This document shows, in pieces, positions 41,198-51,017 of a stretch of 64,000 nt of DNA. The DNA is taken from NCBI RefSeq assembly GCF_042676185.1, contig NZ_JBHTJT010000050.1:1-64000 (forward strand), written 5' to 3'. Position numbers and translations under genes: made by a program. Under the pieces are notes generated by a model, which searched no databases, was not told the origin of the DNA, and saw nothing but the letters and a program-made list of their open reading frames with translations. The stretch comes from Tropicimonas aquimaris (GTDB taxonomy: Bacteria > Pseudomonadota > Alphaproteobacteria > Rhodobacterales > Rhodobacteraceae). Every line of letters starts with the position of its first letter. The stretch's first letter is position 1.

Positions 41198-44167
41198 TCA
41201 GGCCTGTTCGGGCACCAGGATCTCGCGCTTGCCGACGTGGTTGGACGCGCTGACCAGCCCTTCCTCTTCCATCTGCTCCACGAGGCGCGCGGCCTTGTTG
41301 TAGCCGATTGCCAGCTTGCGCTGGATGTAGGAGGTGGAGCACTTGCGATCCTTGATGACGATCGCGACCGCCTGGTCGTAGAGCGCATCTTCGCCGTCGG
41401 TATTGCCGCCGAGGCCGAGGACGAGATCGATGTCGCTCTCCTTGTCCTCGTCGGGGCCGTCCAACACGCCGCCCACGTAGTCCGGCGGACCGAAGGCCTT
41501 GAGGTGGTTCACGATCTCCTCGACCTCCTCGTCACTCACGAAGGGGCCGTGGACGCGGGTGATCTTGGCGCCGCCGGCCATGTAGAGCATGTCGCCCATG
41601 CCGAGGAGCTGTTCGGCGCCCATCTCGCCCAAGATCGTCCGGCTGTCGACCTTGGAGGTCACCTGGAAGGAGATCCGAGTCGGGAAGTTGGCCTTGATTG
41701 TGCCGGTGATGACGTCGACCGAGGGACGCTGCGTGGCCATGATGATATGAATGCCCGAGGCCCGGGCCATCTGCGCCAGGCGCTGGATGCAGGCCTCGAT
41801 TTCCTTGCCGGCGACCATCATCAGGTCGGCCATCTCGTCGACGATCACGACGATGAAGGGCAGCAGCTCGGGCGCGAATTGCTCGGTCTCGAACACCGGC
41901 TCGCCGGTCTCGTCGTCAAAGCCCGTCTGCACGGTGCGCGAGAACATCTCGCCCTTGGACTGCGCATCCTTCACGCGGCTGTTGTAACCCTCGATGTTGC
42001 GCACGCCCATCTTGGACATCTTCCGGTAGCGGTCCTCCATCTCGCCCACGACCCACTTAAGCGCCACGACGGCCTTCTTGGGGTCGGTCACGACGGGCGA
42101 GAGCAGGTGCGGGATGCCATCATAGACGGAGAGTTCCAGCATCTTGGGGTCGATCATGATCATCCGGCACTCTTCCGGGCTGAGCCGGTAGAGCAGCGAA
42201 AGGATCATGGTGTTGATCGCCACCGACTTACCGGAGCCCGTGGTCCCGGCGATCAGCAGGTGGGGCATCTTGGCGAGGTTGGCCACGACCGGCGCTCCGC
42301 CGATGTCCTTGCCGAGCGCGAGCGGTAGCGGCATCGAGGTGTCGCCGAATTCGCGGGCCGAGAGGATCTCTCGCAGCACCACCTTCTCGCGGTTGGCGTT
42401 GGGCAGTTCGATGCCGATCACCGAGCGGCCGGGCACGGTGGAGACACGGGCAGAGAGCGCCGACATCGAGCGGGCGATGTCGTCGGCCAGGCCGATCACA
42501 CGGCTCGCCTTGAGGCCCGGCGCGGGCTCCAGCTCATACATGGTCACGACCGGGCCGGGACGGACGGAGACGATCTCGCCCTTCACGCCGTAATCGTCGA
42601 GCACGTTCTCGAGCATCCGGGCGTTCTCCTCCAGCGCCTCGTCGGAGAGCACGTGGCGCTCGACCGAGGTCGGGCTGGTCAGCAGCGACAGCGGCGGGAT
42701 CTCGTATTGCTCGGCCTCGGCGGGCTCCAGCTCCAGCGAGGGCTGCGCCTCGGCACGGGCCTGGCGGGAGGGTTCGGACCCCTTGCGGATCGGATGCTGA
42801 ACCACGGCCTTCGGCTCGTCGTCGAGCGACGCGACCGGGGTGCCGCGCTCGTAGATCGTCGGCGCGACCTGCGGGCGGGCGGCGCTCGGCGCGGGCTGCG
42901 GCGCGCGGGGCGCGACGGGGGCCGGCGCTTCGACGGGCTGCGGCTGCGGGGCACGCTGGGCGGGCAGCGTCTGCACTTGCATCGGCGGCATGGCCGGCGG
43001 CGGCATGTCGTCGATCTCGGCCATCGGCGCGGAAGGCACGGCGCCCGGCACCTTGAGGATCAGCGGATTGGGGCCGCGGCGGCGCACCACCGGCGGCTCG
43101 GCCCGGCCGATCGTGCTCGGGGCCGCGGGACGCGGGATGGCGCGGGCGCGGACCCGGAGCGCATCGGCGATCCGCGCCTTGATCCGCTCCTCGCTAGGGC
43201 CGGCATCCTCGGCGTTCTCGTAGAGATCCTCGTCGTCATAGTCCGCGGCGGCGGGCTCGGCGACGAAGGCGGCCTCCGGCGTGGGGGCACGGCGCACCAG
43301 CTTGGTGACCGAACCGAGCAGCTTGCCGGCGGCGGGACGTTCGGCGCGCAGGGGCGGCTCGGGCGGCAGGTCGTAGTCGTCGTCCTCGAACAGCACCGGC
43401 TCGCTCTGGCGGCGCTCGGCCCGGTCCTCGACGCGCGCCGCACGGCGTTCGGCAAGCCGCGCCCGCTGTTCGCCGCCCTTCTCGGCAAGCCCCCGGGCCA
43501 GCACGGCCGTCCCGGCGAAGCCCACGCCCGCGGCGCGCAGCAGGCCCGCGTAGAGAAGGATCACGCCGACAATCAGGAAACGGCCGATCCGGCGCAGCTC
43601 GTCGAAGGTGAAACCGGTCACGAAGAGCAGCATCGACAGGGCGCCGAGCCCGACCGGCACGGCCAGCAGGCGCACGCCGAAGCTCGCGGAGATCGGCAGC
43701 ATGTTGAGCGTGGCGCCCAGCACGGTGTCGCCGAACAGCCCGCCGAGGCCGAAGCTGTGGGTCCATTCGGAACTGGGCACGACGGTCGAGGCATAGACGG
43801 CGGCGCAGGCCACCGCGATCGGCGCGAAAAGCAGCCGGCCGAGCGCGCGCTCGGTCCCGCAATGGGCCAGCAGGCGGATGCCCCAAGCCATGGCGATCAC
43901 CGCCAGCGCCCAGCTTCCGAAGCCCACGACGATGAAGAGCGGCGCGGCGATGGAGGCGCCGAACCGGCCCAGCAGGTTGCGCACCGGCGCGTCGGTGGCG
44001 GAGAAGAAGGACGGATCCTGTGGCGCGTAGGAGGCAAGCATCGCCGCGATTGCAGCGGCCAGCCCAAGGAGCATGATCCCGACCAGCTCCCGTCCACGCC
44101 TTTCGATGGCTTCCTGCATGGAGCTGTCGAGAAGGGGGTCACGCTGTCTTGTCTGATATGAAGCCAT
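41198..44167 (-). CDS. ftsK: DNA translocase FtsK
   Basis: A 989-residue septal DNA pump that clears the terminus and activates XerCD recombination. The N-terminal about 190 residues hold four membrane helices. A Pro/Ala-rich linker (residues 200-480) follows, then the RecA-like motor with Walker A AGTTGSGKSVAINTMI and Walker B FIVVIVDEMADLMM. The C-terminal gamma winged helix (KCSTSYIQRKLAIGYNKAARLVEQMEEEGLVS) reads the KOPS sequences. The length is normal for alphaproteobacteria. It follows an aminotransferase gene by 15 bp. Confidence 0.97.
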   Translation of the reverse strand: MASYQTRQRDPLLDSSMQEAIERRGRELVGIMLLGLAAAIAAMLASYAPQDPSFFSATDAPVRNLLGRFGASIAAPLFIVVGFGSWALAVIAMAWGIRLLAHCGTERALGRLLFAPIAVACAAVYASTVVPSSEWTHSFGLGGLFGDTVLGATLNMLPISASFGVRLLAVPVGLGALSMLLFVTGFTFDELRRIGRFLIVGVILLYAGLLRAAGVGFAGTAVLARGLAEKGGEQRARLAERRAARVEDRAERRQSEPVLFEDDDYDLPPEPPLRAERPAAGKLLGSVTKLVRRAPTPEAAFVAEPAAADYDDEDLYENAEDAGPSEERIKARIADALRVRARAIPRPAAPSTIGRAEPPVVRRRGPNPLILKVPGAVPSAPMAEIDDMPPPAMPPMQVQTLPAQRAPQPQPVEAPAPVAPRAPQPAPSAARPQVAPTIYERGTPVASLDDEPKAVVQHPIRKGSEPSRQARAEAQPSLELEPAEAEQYEIPPLSLLTSPTSVERHVLSDEALEENARMLENVLDDYGVKGEIVSVRPGPVVTMYELEPAPGLKASRVIGLADDIARSMSALSARVSTVPGRSVIGIELPNANREKVVLREILSAREFGDTSMPLPLALGKDIGGAPVVANLAKMPHLLIAGTTGSGKSVAINTMILSLLYRLSPEECRMIMIDPKMLELSVYDGIPHLLSPVVTDPKKAVVALKWVVGEMEDRYRKMSKMGVRNIEGYNSRVKDAQSKGEMFSRTVQTGFDDETGEPVFETEQFAPELLPFIVVIVDEMADLMMVAGKEIEACIQRLAQMARASGIHIIMATQRPSVDVITGTIKANFPTRISFQVTSKVDSRTILGEMGAEQLLGMGDMLYMAGGAKITRVHGPFVSDEEVEEIVNHLKAFGPPDYVGGVLDGPDEDKESDIDLVLGLGGNTDGEDALYDQAVAIVIKDRKCSTSYIQRKLAIGYNKAARLVEQMEEEGLVSASNHVGKREILVPEQA

Positions 44168-44182
44168 CGGATCTTTTCGTCC

Positions 44183-45367
44183 TTATTTTTCGTAGAGGCA
44201 GTCACGCAGGCCCAGCAACCCGCGCCGCAACTCGTCCATCCCTGCAACCATCGCGACCCGGACATATCCCTTGCCGGGATTGTCTCCACCCACGTCGCGA
44301 CCCAGATAGGCGCCGGGCAGAACCCGCACGCCGGTCTGTTCGAATACCTGTTTCGCCGCCGTCTCGCCATCGCTGACCGGCAGCCAGAGGAAAAATCCCC
44401 CTTCGGGCCCCTGATACCCCTCCACGCCGGACATGATCTCGTCGGCGAGGCGGAATTTCTCCTGATAGATCGCGCGCGAAGCCTCCACGTGGGCCTCGTC
44501 CGCCCAGACCCGCTCGGCCACCCGCTGCAGCGGCAGCGGCAGCGGCGCCCCGGCATAGGCGCGGAGCTGGCGGATGCGCGCCATGCATTGCGGGCCGGAG
44601 GCGACGAAGCCAGAGCGCAGGCCGGGCAGGTTCGACCGCTTGGAGAGCGAGTGGAAGATCACCACCCGCTCCGGGTCCGCCCCGGTGGCCTGCGCCATCT
44701 GGAGCGCGCCGGGCGGCGGCGCGTCACGGTAGATCTCGGAATAGCACTCGTCGGCCATGATCCGGAAATCGTGGCGCTCGGCCAGGTCGAGCAGCCGCCG
44801 CCAGTAGGCCTCGTCCGCGACCGCACCCTGCGGGTTCGAGGGCGAGCAAACATAGGCGAGCGTCACACGGTCCAGCAGCTCGGCCGGCAGGGCGGTGTAA
44901 TCGGGCAGGAAACCGGTCTCGGCCGTGGCAGGCACGAAGACGGGGTCGGCCCCGGCCATCAGCGCGGCAACCGCGTAGACCTGGTAGAACGGATTCGGCA
45001 CCAGCACCACGGGCGCCTTGCCCCGCTTGGTCTCCGGGCTGAGCGCCAGCGCGGTGTTGAACAGCCCTTCGCGGGTGCCGTTCAGAGCCATGATCTGCGT
45101 GTCCGGGTCGACCGTCACGCCATAGCGGCGCCCGATCCAGCCCGCGATCGCAGCCCGCAGCTCCGGAGTGCCCTCGTTGGGCGGATACTTCGCGAAACCG
45201 GCGATGTTCTGCGTCAGCACGTCTTCGAGGAAGTCCGGCATGGCATGGCGCGGCTCGCCGATCGTCATGTCAATGACGTCGCCGCCCGGCTCGGACTCGG
45301 CCAGCAATTTCCGCAGACGCGGAAAGGCGTATTCGGGTAGGTCCGAAAACCTGTCGGGGAACGTCAT
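44183..45367 (-). CDS. PLP-dependent aminotransferase, class I (DapC-like)
   Basis: A 394-residue fold-type I aminotransferase. Seen are the substrate/PLP segments TIGEPRHAMPDF, KYPPNEGTPELRAAIA, NGTREGLFNTALAL, CSPSNPQGAV, ADECYSEIY, and the Schiff-base lysine in HSLSKRSNLPGLRSGF. It resembles the succinyldiaminopimelate/LL-DAP-type aminotransferases of the lysine pathway, but the exact substrate cannot be fixed by eye. ftsK is 15 bp downstream, so the two are likely cotranscribed. Confidence 0.9.
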   Translation of the reverse strand: MTFPDRFSDLPEYAFPRLRKLLAESEPGGDVIDMTIGEPRHAMPDFLEDVLTQNIAGFAKYPPNEGTPELRAAIAGWIGRRYGVTVDPDTQIMALNGTREGLFNTALALSPETKRGKAPVVLVPNPFYQVYAVAALMAGADPVFVPATAETGFLPDYTALPAELLDRVTLAYVCSPSNPQGAVADEAYWRRLLDLAERHDFRIMADECYSEIYRDAPPPGALQMAQATGADPERVVIFHSLSKRSNLPGLRSGFVASGPQCMARIRQLRAYAGAPLPLPLQRVAERVWADEAHVEASRAIYQEKFRLADEIMSGVEGYQGPEGGFFLWLPVSDGETAAKQVFEQTGVRVLPGAYLGRDVGGDNPGKGYVRVAMVAGMDELRRGLLGLRDCLYEK

Positions 45368-45532
45368 GCGCTCGCTTGCTGTAAACTGCCTCGGGGTCGG
45401 GGTCGTGACGCCCCGTTTGGTGACAGATTAGCCACGCTGCCCGGTTTGGTCCAGAAAATGTGACACTCCGCCGGGGGCTTGTGTCTTTTCGGCCAGATCG
45501 CCGGGCCGGAGCCCGGCGAGGCCGACCGTGGC

Positions 45533-46861
45533 TCAGGCCAGCGCCGCCTCCGCCGCCGCCCCGAGGCGCAGCAAGGCCTCCTCGGCCATCGGAGGGGCCA
45601 TCAGCGACACCCCGGCCGAGGGCACGCCGGTGGGCAGGGTCAGAGCGCAGAGACCCATGAGGTTGCCGATCCGGGTGTTGCGCAGGGTCATCAGGTTCTC
45701 CGCCACGAAGAAATCGGCGTCCTCCTCGAGCAGGGCCTTGTTCGGCGGCATGATCGGGACCGTCGGCACGAGGACCGCGTCAAATTCGGCGGTGGCGGCG
45801 AGATAGGCGCGGCGCAAGCGCTCCAACTCCTGCCAGGCCGCGACGAAATCGGCGGCCTCGATGCCTTTGCCGCCCCGGAACCGCTCCAGTACCGGCGGAT
45901 ACATCCGCTCCGGATGCGCCTCGATCTCCGTCTTCCAGGTGCCATAGGCCTCGGGTGCGTAAAGCGTCGGCGACAGGGCCATCGCGGCCTCCACCTCGGG
46001 CAGTTCGTGCTCCTCGATCACCGCTCCGGCCGCCGCAAGACGCGCGATGGCGCGCTCGAAGCCTTCCTTCGGCTTGTCCCGCAGCCCGTCGAAGGCGGTG
46101 GTCTTGAGCACCATGAGCCGACGGCCTTCCAGCGAGGCGCCGGTCAGGTCCGCGGGCTTGCCGCCTTCGAGGATCGCCAGCAGCAGCGCGGCATCCTCGA
46201 CCGTCCGGCACAGCGGGCCGACGGTGTCGAACCGGGCGCAGAGCGGCACCACGCCGGTGAGCGAGAGGCGGCCCGAGGTCGTCTTGAGCCCGACGAGGTC
46301 GTTCCAGGCCGAGGGCACCCGCACCGAGCCGCCGGTGTCCGAGCCGATGCCCGCCGCCGCCAGCCCGAAGGCCACGGAGGCCGCCGCGCCCGAGGAGGAG
46401 CCGCCGGGCACCGCCTCGGGGTCGTTCACGCAGGGCGGCGTCTCGGTCACCGGGTTCAGCCCGAGGCCGGAGAAGGCGAGTTCGGTCATGTGGGTCTTGC
46501 CGAGGCAGACGAGCCCCGCCGCGGTCGCATTGCGCAGCACCTCGGCATCGGCGTCCGGCACCCGGCCCCTGAGCAGCGCGGTGCCGGATTCGGTTCCGAC
46601 GCCCGCGGTGTCGAACAGGTCCTTCCAGCTCACCGGCACGCCGTCCAGCAGCGACCGCCGCATACCGAGCCGCGCCCGTTCCGCCGCCGCACCGGCCTCG
46701 GCCAGGGCGCGGTCGCGGGTGCTGCGGGCGTAGATCCGACCGGAGGCCTCGTGGCTTTCGATGGCCGACAGGTAGGCTTCCGTCAGCGCCACCGGGTCGA
46801 TCTCTCCCGCGCCGATTCCGCGGCCCAGGTCGCCCGCACTCATCCAAAGCCACTCGTTCAT
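45533..46861 (-). CDS. Amidase-signature family hydrolase
   Basis: A 442-residue amidase. The Ser-cisSer-Lys triad is visible: Lys in VPVSWKDLFDTAG, cis-Ser in GGSSSGAAASVAFG and the nucleophilic Ser in GSDTGGSVRVPSAW. It hydrolyses a C-N amide; the substrate is unknown. No gatB/gatC genes are nearby, so it is probably not GatA. It is divergent from the UbiH-type gene. Confidence 0.92.
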   Translation of the reverse strand: MNEWLWMSAGDLGRGIGAGEIDPVALTEAYLSAIESHEASGRIYARSTRDRALAEAGAAAERARLGMRRSLLDGVPVSWKDLFDTAGVGTESGTALLRGRVPDADAEVLRNATAAGLVCLGKTHMTELAFSGLGLNPVTETPPCVNDPEAVPGGSSSGAAASVAFGLAAAGIGSDTGGSVRVPSAWNDLVGLKTTSGRLSLTGVVPLCARFDTVGPLCRTVEDAALLLAILEGGKPADLTGASLEGRRLMVLKTTAFDGLRDKPKEGFERAIARLAAAGAVIEEHELPEVEAAMALSPTLYAPEAYGTWKTEIEAHPERMYPPVLERFRGGKGIEAADFVAAWQELERLRRAYLAATAEFDAVLVPTVPIMPPNKALLEEDADFFVAENLMTLRNTRIGNLMGLCALTLPTGVPSAGVSLMAPPMAEEALLRLGAAAEAALA

Positions 46862-46946
46862 GCCGTTCTCCGAATTTCGCCGAAACGGACCCTAGCGGCA
46901 GGGCAGCGCATGGACAATCCCGACGACTGGGGTATGTCTTGCCGCG

Positions 46947-48176
46947 ATGACACATGACAGCGACCTCCTGATCGTCGGCGGCGGGCTTAACGGGCCGGCC
47001 TTGGCGCTGGCCTGCGCCCAGGCCGGGATGACCTCGACCGTGATCGACGCGCTGAGCACCGAGGCGCGGGCAGACGCGGGATTCGACGGGCGCTCCTATG
47101 CGCTGGCGCTCGCCTCGCAGCGACTGCTCTCGGCCATCGGCATCTGGAACAAGGTCGCCGAGCACGCCCAGCCGATCCGCAACATCGTCACCACCGACGG
47201 CCGCCCCGGCGAGGGGCCCGTGCTGCCGTTTGCCATGCACTTCGACCACGGCGAGTTGGACGAGGGCGTGATGGGCTACATCCTCGAGGACCGCTACCTG
47301 CGCCGCGCGCTGCTGGAGGCGATCGAGGCCGAACCGAAGATCACCCACCGCCCCGGCGAAACGGTCGTGGACCAGCAGATCACCCCCTCCGAGGCGCGCG
47401 TCACGCTAGCGTCGGGCGATACGCTGACCGGGCTGTTGCTGGTCGGCGCCGACGGCCGGAAGAGCGGCGTAAGCCTTCGCGCAGGCATCCAGCGGACGGG
47501 GTGGGATTACGGCCAGACCGCGCTGGTCTGTGCCGTGGAACATGAAAAGCCGCATGACGGCACCGCGCACCAGTTCTTCATGCCGCACGGTCCTCTGGCG
47601 ATCCTGCCGCTGCCCGGCAACCGCAGCTCCATCGTCTGGGCCGAGACACCCGAGGCCGCAGCCCATATCGCCGGCCTCGACGACGCCGGCTTCCTCGCGG
47701 CGCTGCGCCCGCGCTTCGGCGATTTCCTCGGGGAGATCCGGCTGGCCGGCAAACGCTTCTCCTACCCGCTCAACCTGACCATGGCCAACCATACGGTGAA
47801 GGACCGGCTGGTGCTGATCGGGGATGCGGCGCAGGGCGTGCACCCGATCGCCGGACAGGGCTTCAACCAGGGGCTGGCGGACGTGGCCACTCTGACCCAG
47901 GTGCTGGCAGAGGCGCGACGGCGCGGCGAAGATATCGGCTCGATCCTCGTGCTCGAGCGTCACCGGGCCTGGCGCAGCTTCGACCGGGCCACGCTGGCGC
48001 TTGGCATGGATGCGGTCAACCGGCTGTTCTCGAACGACAATCCCCTCCTGCGGGTGGCGCGCGGGATTGGCATGGGGGTGATCGACAAGCTCCCTGCCTT
48101 GCGTCGCACCTTCATCCGCGAGGCCGCCGGCCTGTCGGGCGACGTGCCGAACCTGCTCAAGGGAAGACCGGCCTGA
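46947..48176 (+). CDS. UbiH/Coq6-family FAD monooxygenase
   Basis: A 409-residue flavin hydroxylase. The FAD dinucleotide motif LLIVGGGLNGPALALACAQAG is at the N-terminus, GADGRKSGV is the DG motif, and RLVLIGDAAQGVHPIAGQGFNQGLADV is the GD motif of the ubiquinone hydroxylase family. It most likely hydroxylates a ring position in ubiquinone synthesis; which position (UbiH, UbiF, UbiI or UbiL) cannot be decided here. Confidence 0.93.
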   Translation: MTHDSDLLIVGGGLNGPALALACAQAGMTSTVIDALSTEARADAGFDGRSYALALASQRLLSAIGIWNKVAEHAQPIRNIVTTDGRPGEGPVLPFAMHFDHGELDEGVMGYILEDRYLRRALLEAIEAEPKITHRPGETVVDQQITPSEARVTLASGDTLTGLLLVGADGRKSGVSLRAGIQRTGWDYGQTALVCAVEHEKPHDGTAHQFFMPHGPLAILPLPGNRSSIVWAETPEAAAHIAGLDDAGFLAALRPRFGDFLGEIRLAGKRFSYPLNLTMANHTVKDRLVLIGDAAQGVHPIAGQGFNQGLADVATLTQVLAEARRRGEDIGSILVLERHRAWRSFDRATLALGMDAVNRLFSNDNPLLRVARGIGMGVIDKLPALRRTFIREAAGLSGDVPNLLKGRPA

Positions 48177-48191
48177 CGCGACCGGCCGGGC

Positions 48192-48395
48192 TCAATCGAG
48201 CTGCCGCGCCTCGTCGATCACCAGGATCGGCACCCCGTCGCGGATCGGATAGGCCAGCCGCGCGGCCCGGGAGACCAGCTCCTGCCGCTCCGCATCATAG
48301 GAAAGCAGCGTCTTGGTCTGCGGGCAGACCAGCGCCTCCAGCATCTTGCGGTCGACAATCGTGGCGCGGGGCTCGGCCTCGGGGCGCGCGTTCAC
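48192..48395 (-). CDS. Trm112-family small protein lacking zinc ligands
   Basis: A 67-residue Trm112/YcaR-like protein. The motif order LEALVCP...LSYDAERQELVS...LAYPIRDGVPILVIDEAR is typical, but only one of the four zinc-binding cysteines is present (CPQT instead of CPxC, and none in ELVSRA). Trm112 proteins bind methyltransferases in other organisms. The GTG start overlaps the stop of the upstream LON-domain gene (GTGA). Confidence 0.88.
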   Translation of the reverse strand: MNARPEAEPRATIVDRKMLEALVCPQTKTLLSYDAERQELVSRAARLAYPIRDGVPILVIDEARQLD

Positions 48396-49024
48396 TGCAT
48401 CACCTCCGCGCCATCGTCGCCCGCATGCAGCGCGAACTGCATCAGCGCCGTCAGGGTCTGCCGACGGTCGGCCAGCGTCGGCGCCTCCAGCAACGCCTGC
48501 TTGTCGCCGACATCGAACGGCAGCAGCATCGACAGCGAGTTCAGCAGCAACTCGTCATCGGCCTCCTTCAGGCTGTCCCAATCGGTCGATAGCCCGCGGT
48601 CTTCCATGAAACGCGCCAGCAGGTCGAGGAACGGCTGACGCCGGAACCCCGCGTCCCGCTCCGTGGCGCCGCTATCGCGGGTGAAATCGCTCCAGTCGAC
48701 GCGGGCCCGGATATAAGGCGTGAAGCCCTCGACCTGCTCGATCAGGCGGAAGCGGGAGATCCCCGTGAGGGTGATCATGTACCGCCCGTCCTCGGTCTCG
48801 GAAAAGGCGGTGAGGCGCCCGGCACAGCCGATGGACTGCAGGCCCTCGGTCTCCCGCGGCTGCACCATGCCGATCAGACGATGCTCCGTCTTCATCGTGT
48901 CATCGAGCATCGCCAGGTAGCGCGGCTCGAAAATGTGCAGCGGAAGCCGGGAACGCGGCAGCAGCAACGCCCCCGGCAGGGGGAACAGAGCGATGGTGTC
49001 GGGCAGGTCGGTCCTGGAGATCAT
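48392..49024 (-). CDS. LON substrate-binding domain protein
   Basis: A 210-residue protein consisting of a stand-alone Lon N-terminal (PUA-like) domain: IALFPLPGALLLPRSRLPLHIFEPRYLAMLDD, then GRLTAFSETEDGRYMITLTGISRFRL. No ATPase or protease domain follows. The function is unknown; a role in substrate recognition is assumed from the domain. It lies between a thioredoxin-like gene and a Trm112 gene, both on the same strand. Confidence 0.92.
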   Translation of the reverse strand: MISRTDLPDTIALFPLPGALLLPRSRLPLHIFEPRYLAMLDDTMKTEHRLIGMVQPRETEGLQSIGCAGRLTAFSETEDGRYMITLTGISRFRLIEQVEGFTPYIRARVDWSDFTRDSGATERDAGFRRQPFLDLLARFMEDRGLSTDWDSLKEADDELLLNSLSMLLPFDVGDKQALLEAPTLADRRQTLTALMQFALHAGDDGAEVMQ

Positions 49025-49050
49025 GCAACCAAGGTAGCCGGATCGCGCCG

Positions 49051-49974
49051 TCAGGCAAATATCATCGAGCTGAGTTTGCGGCGGCCGTTGAGAACCACCG
49101 GGTCGGTCGGCTTGAGCGCATCGAATATCGTGAAGAGCTGCGCCTTCGCGGCGCCGTCATTCCACTCCCGGTCGCGGCGGAACAGTTCGAGCAATTCGGC
49201 CACCGCCTGTTCCACCTCGCCATTGGCATGCAGCGCCTGGGCGAGGTCGAACCGGGCCTGATGGTCGTTGGCGTCGGCCTCCACGGCGGCGCGCAGTTCC
49301 GCTACCGGGCCGGCGTTGGCCGCCTGCCTGGCCAGCTCGAGCTGGGCGCGGGCGGCCTCGACCTCGGGGGCCTTGGCGATCTCGGGCGCGGCGGAGGCGA
49401 GCAGGGCCTCGGCCTTGTCGGTCTCTCCGAGCGCCAGGTGCGACCGCACGAGGCCACCGAACGCAGCCGCATTCAACGGGTCCTCGCCGAGGATCGCTGC
49501 AAAGGTCTGCGCCGCGTCGACGACCGCGCCTTCGCTCAGCATGCCCTCGGCCGCCTCGACCGCCTCCGCCAGCCCGCCGTCACCGGCCAGCGCGGCAACG
49601 CGGTCGACGAAGGCCTTGACCTCGGACTGCGGCAGCGCGCCCTGGAACATGTCGGCCACCTGGCCCTTGTAGAAGGCGACCACCGTCGGGATCGACTGCA
49701 GCGGCAGCCCCTGCTGGGCGAGCATCTGCGCCAGCCGCTGGTTCTGGTCGACGTCGATCTTGACCATCGTCACCTTGCCGCGGGCCGCCGTTACGGCAGC
49801 CTCCAGCGCCGGCCCGAGCGTCTTGCACGGCCCGCACCAGGGCGCCCAGAAATCGACGATGACCGGCACCTCCTGGCTGGCGTCGATCACGTCGGGCATG
49901 AAGGTGGCTTCGGTGCCGTCCTTGATCAGGCCGGCAGGGGCGCTCTGCGGGGGGGTCTGGCCAAATTCCAGCAT
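49051..49974 (-). CDS. Thioredoxin/TPR protein (CnoX/YbbN-like)
   Basis: A 307-residue protein. Residues 30-130 are a thioredoxin domain with an intact WAPWCGPCKTLGP active site. The rest is an alpha-helical TPR-like region (AAQTFAAILGEDPLNAAAFGGLVRSHLALGETDKAEALL; ARFDLAQALHANGEVEQAVAELLELF). CnoX is a chaperedoxin that protects proteins from oxidative overoxidation and hands them to GroEL. Unlike E. coli CnoX (SxxC), the CGPC pair is complete, as in other alphaproteobacterial members. GGAAGAGA precedes the ATG. Confidence 0.9.
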   Translation of the reverse strand: MLEFGQTPPQSAPAGLIKDGTEATFMPDVIDASQEVPVIVDFWAPWCGPCKTLGPALEAAVTAARGKVTMVKIDVDQNQRLAQMLAQQGLPLQSIPTVVAFYKGQVADMFQGALPQSEVKAFVDRVAALAGDGGLAEAVEAAEGMLSEGAVVDAAQTFAAILGEDPLNAAAFGGLVRSHLALGETDKAEALLASAAPEIAKAPEVEAARAQLELARQAANAGPVAELRAAVEADANDHQARFDLAQALHANGEVEQAVAELLELFRRDREWNDGAAKAQLFTIFDALKPTDPVVLNGRRKLSSMIFA

Positions 49975-50042
49975 CGGTCTCTTCCTTGCATGTCTTTGCG
50001 GTTTAGATGGCGCATCGCCCGACACCTTGCAAGGGCGGCGTC

Positions 50043-50831
50043 TCAGAGATCGAAGGTCGCGAATACAGGTGCGTGGTCTGAGGGCTGCTCCCAGCCGCGC
50101 ACGTCCCGCAGGATCCGGCTGGAATGTGCCGCGTTCGAGATGTCGGGCGTCGCCCAGACGTGATCGAGCCGACGCCCCTTGTCCGCCGTGTCCCAGTCGG
50201 GCGAGCGATAGGACCACCAGGAATAGAGATTGCCTGAGGGAATGTCGGCCCGGGTCACGTCCACCCAGCCGCCCGCATCCTGCGTCTCGGCCAGGTGCTC
50301 GACCTCGATCGGTGTATGGCTGACCACCTTCAGAAGCTGCTTGTGGTTCCAGACGTCATCCTCGCGCGGGGCGATGTTCAGATCGCCCACGAGGATCGCC
50401 TTTTCCGGGCGCTCCGAATGAAACCAGTCCCGCATCCCGGTCAGGTAGTCGAGCTTCTGGCCGAACTTCTCGTTGATCTCCCTGTCCGGCTTGTCGCCGC
50501 CGGCGGGGACATAGAAATTGTGGATCACCACCCCGTTTTCCAGCCGTCCGGCGACGTGGCGCGCATGACCGAGCTCCGCGAAGTCCATGTCGCCCACGTC
50601 CTCCATCGGCAGTTTCGACAGGATCGCCACGCCGTTGTAGCCCTTCTGGCCGCGGGCGATCATGTGGGTGTAGCCGAGCGCGGTGAAAACCTCGGCCGGG
50701 ATCTTGTCCACAGGGCTCTTGCACTCCTGCAGGCACAGGATATCCGGAGCCTCGTCGCGCAGCAGGCGCGCCACGAGACCGGCGCGCAGGCGTACGGAGT
50801 TGATGTTCCAGGTGGCGAGGGTGAGGGGCAT
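50043..50831 (-). CDS. xthA: Exodeoxyribonuclease III
   Basis: A 262-residue AP endonuclease/3'-5' exonuclease of the EEP fold. Motifs are LATWNINSVRLR, DILCLQECKS (metal-binding Glu), GYNGVAIL, VGDLNIAPREDDVWN, and the C-terminal RRLDHVWAT and PSDHAPVFATF (catalytic Asp-His). Base-excision repair is the expected role. The ATG at 50831 is the family start. Confidence 0.95.
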   Translation of the reverse strand: MPLTLATWNINSVRLRAGLVARLLRDEAPDILCLQECKSPVDKIPAEVFTALGYTHMIARGQKGYNGVAILSKLPMEDVGDMDFAELGHARHVAGRLENGVVIHNFYVPAGGDKPDREINEKFGQKLDYLTGMRDWFHSERPEKAILVGDLNIAPREDDVWNHKQLLKVVSHTPIEVEHLAETQDAGGWVDVTRADIPSGNLYSWWSYRSPDWDTADKGRRLDHVWATPDISNAAHSSRILRDVRGWEQPSDHAPVFATFDL

Positions 50832-50888
50832 GGGTCGTCTCCGCTTGAGGCGGCGCGACCCTACTCGCAGCCGTCCCGCCCCACAAAC

Positions 50889-50914
50889 GAAAAAGACCCG
50901 GGCCGAAGCCCGGG
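50889..50914 (-). terminator. Intrinsic terminator of the response regulator gene
   Basis: On the minus strand a 7-bp GC stem (CCCGGGC / GCCCGGG, 50897-50914) with a TTCG tetraloop is followed by TC and five T. It lies about 100 bp after the response regulator stop and before xthA. Confidence 0.75.
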
Positions 50915-51017
50915 CCAGTCCAACAGGGAGGTGCCGCGCCATCACCCCGACGCGACAAGGGGAGACTATCCAGACAAGGTTAACAACTTCCTTCACGGAA
51001 GGTGTTAACGCCGACGA

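Noticed and set aside
45533..46861. Glutamyl-tRNA amidotransferase subunit GatA
   Set aside because: The amidase signature is shared, but no gatB or gatC is near and the C-terminal region does not show GatA-specific segments that I know.
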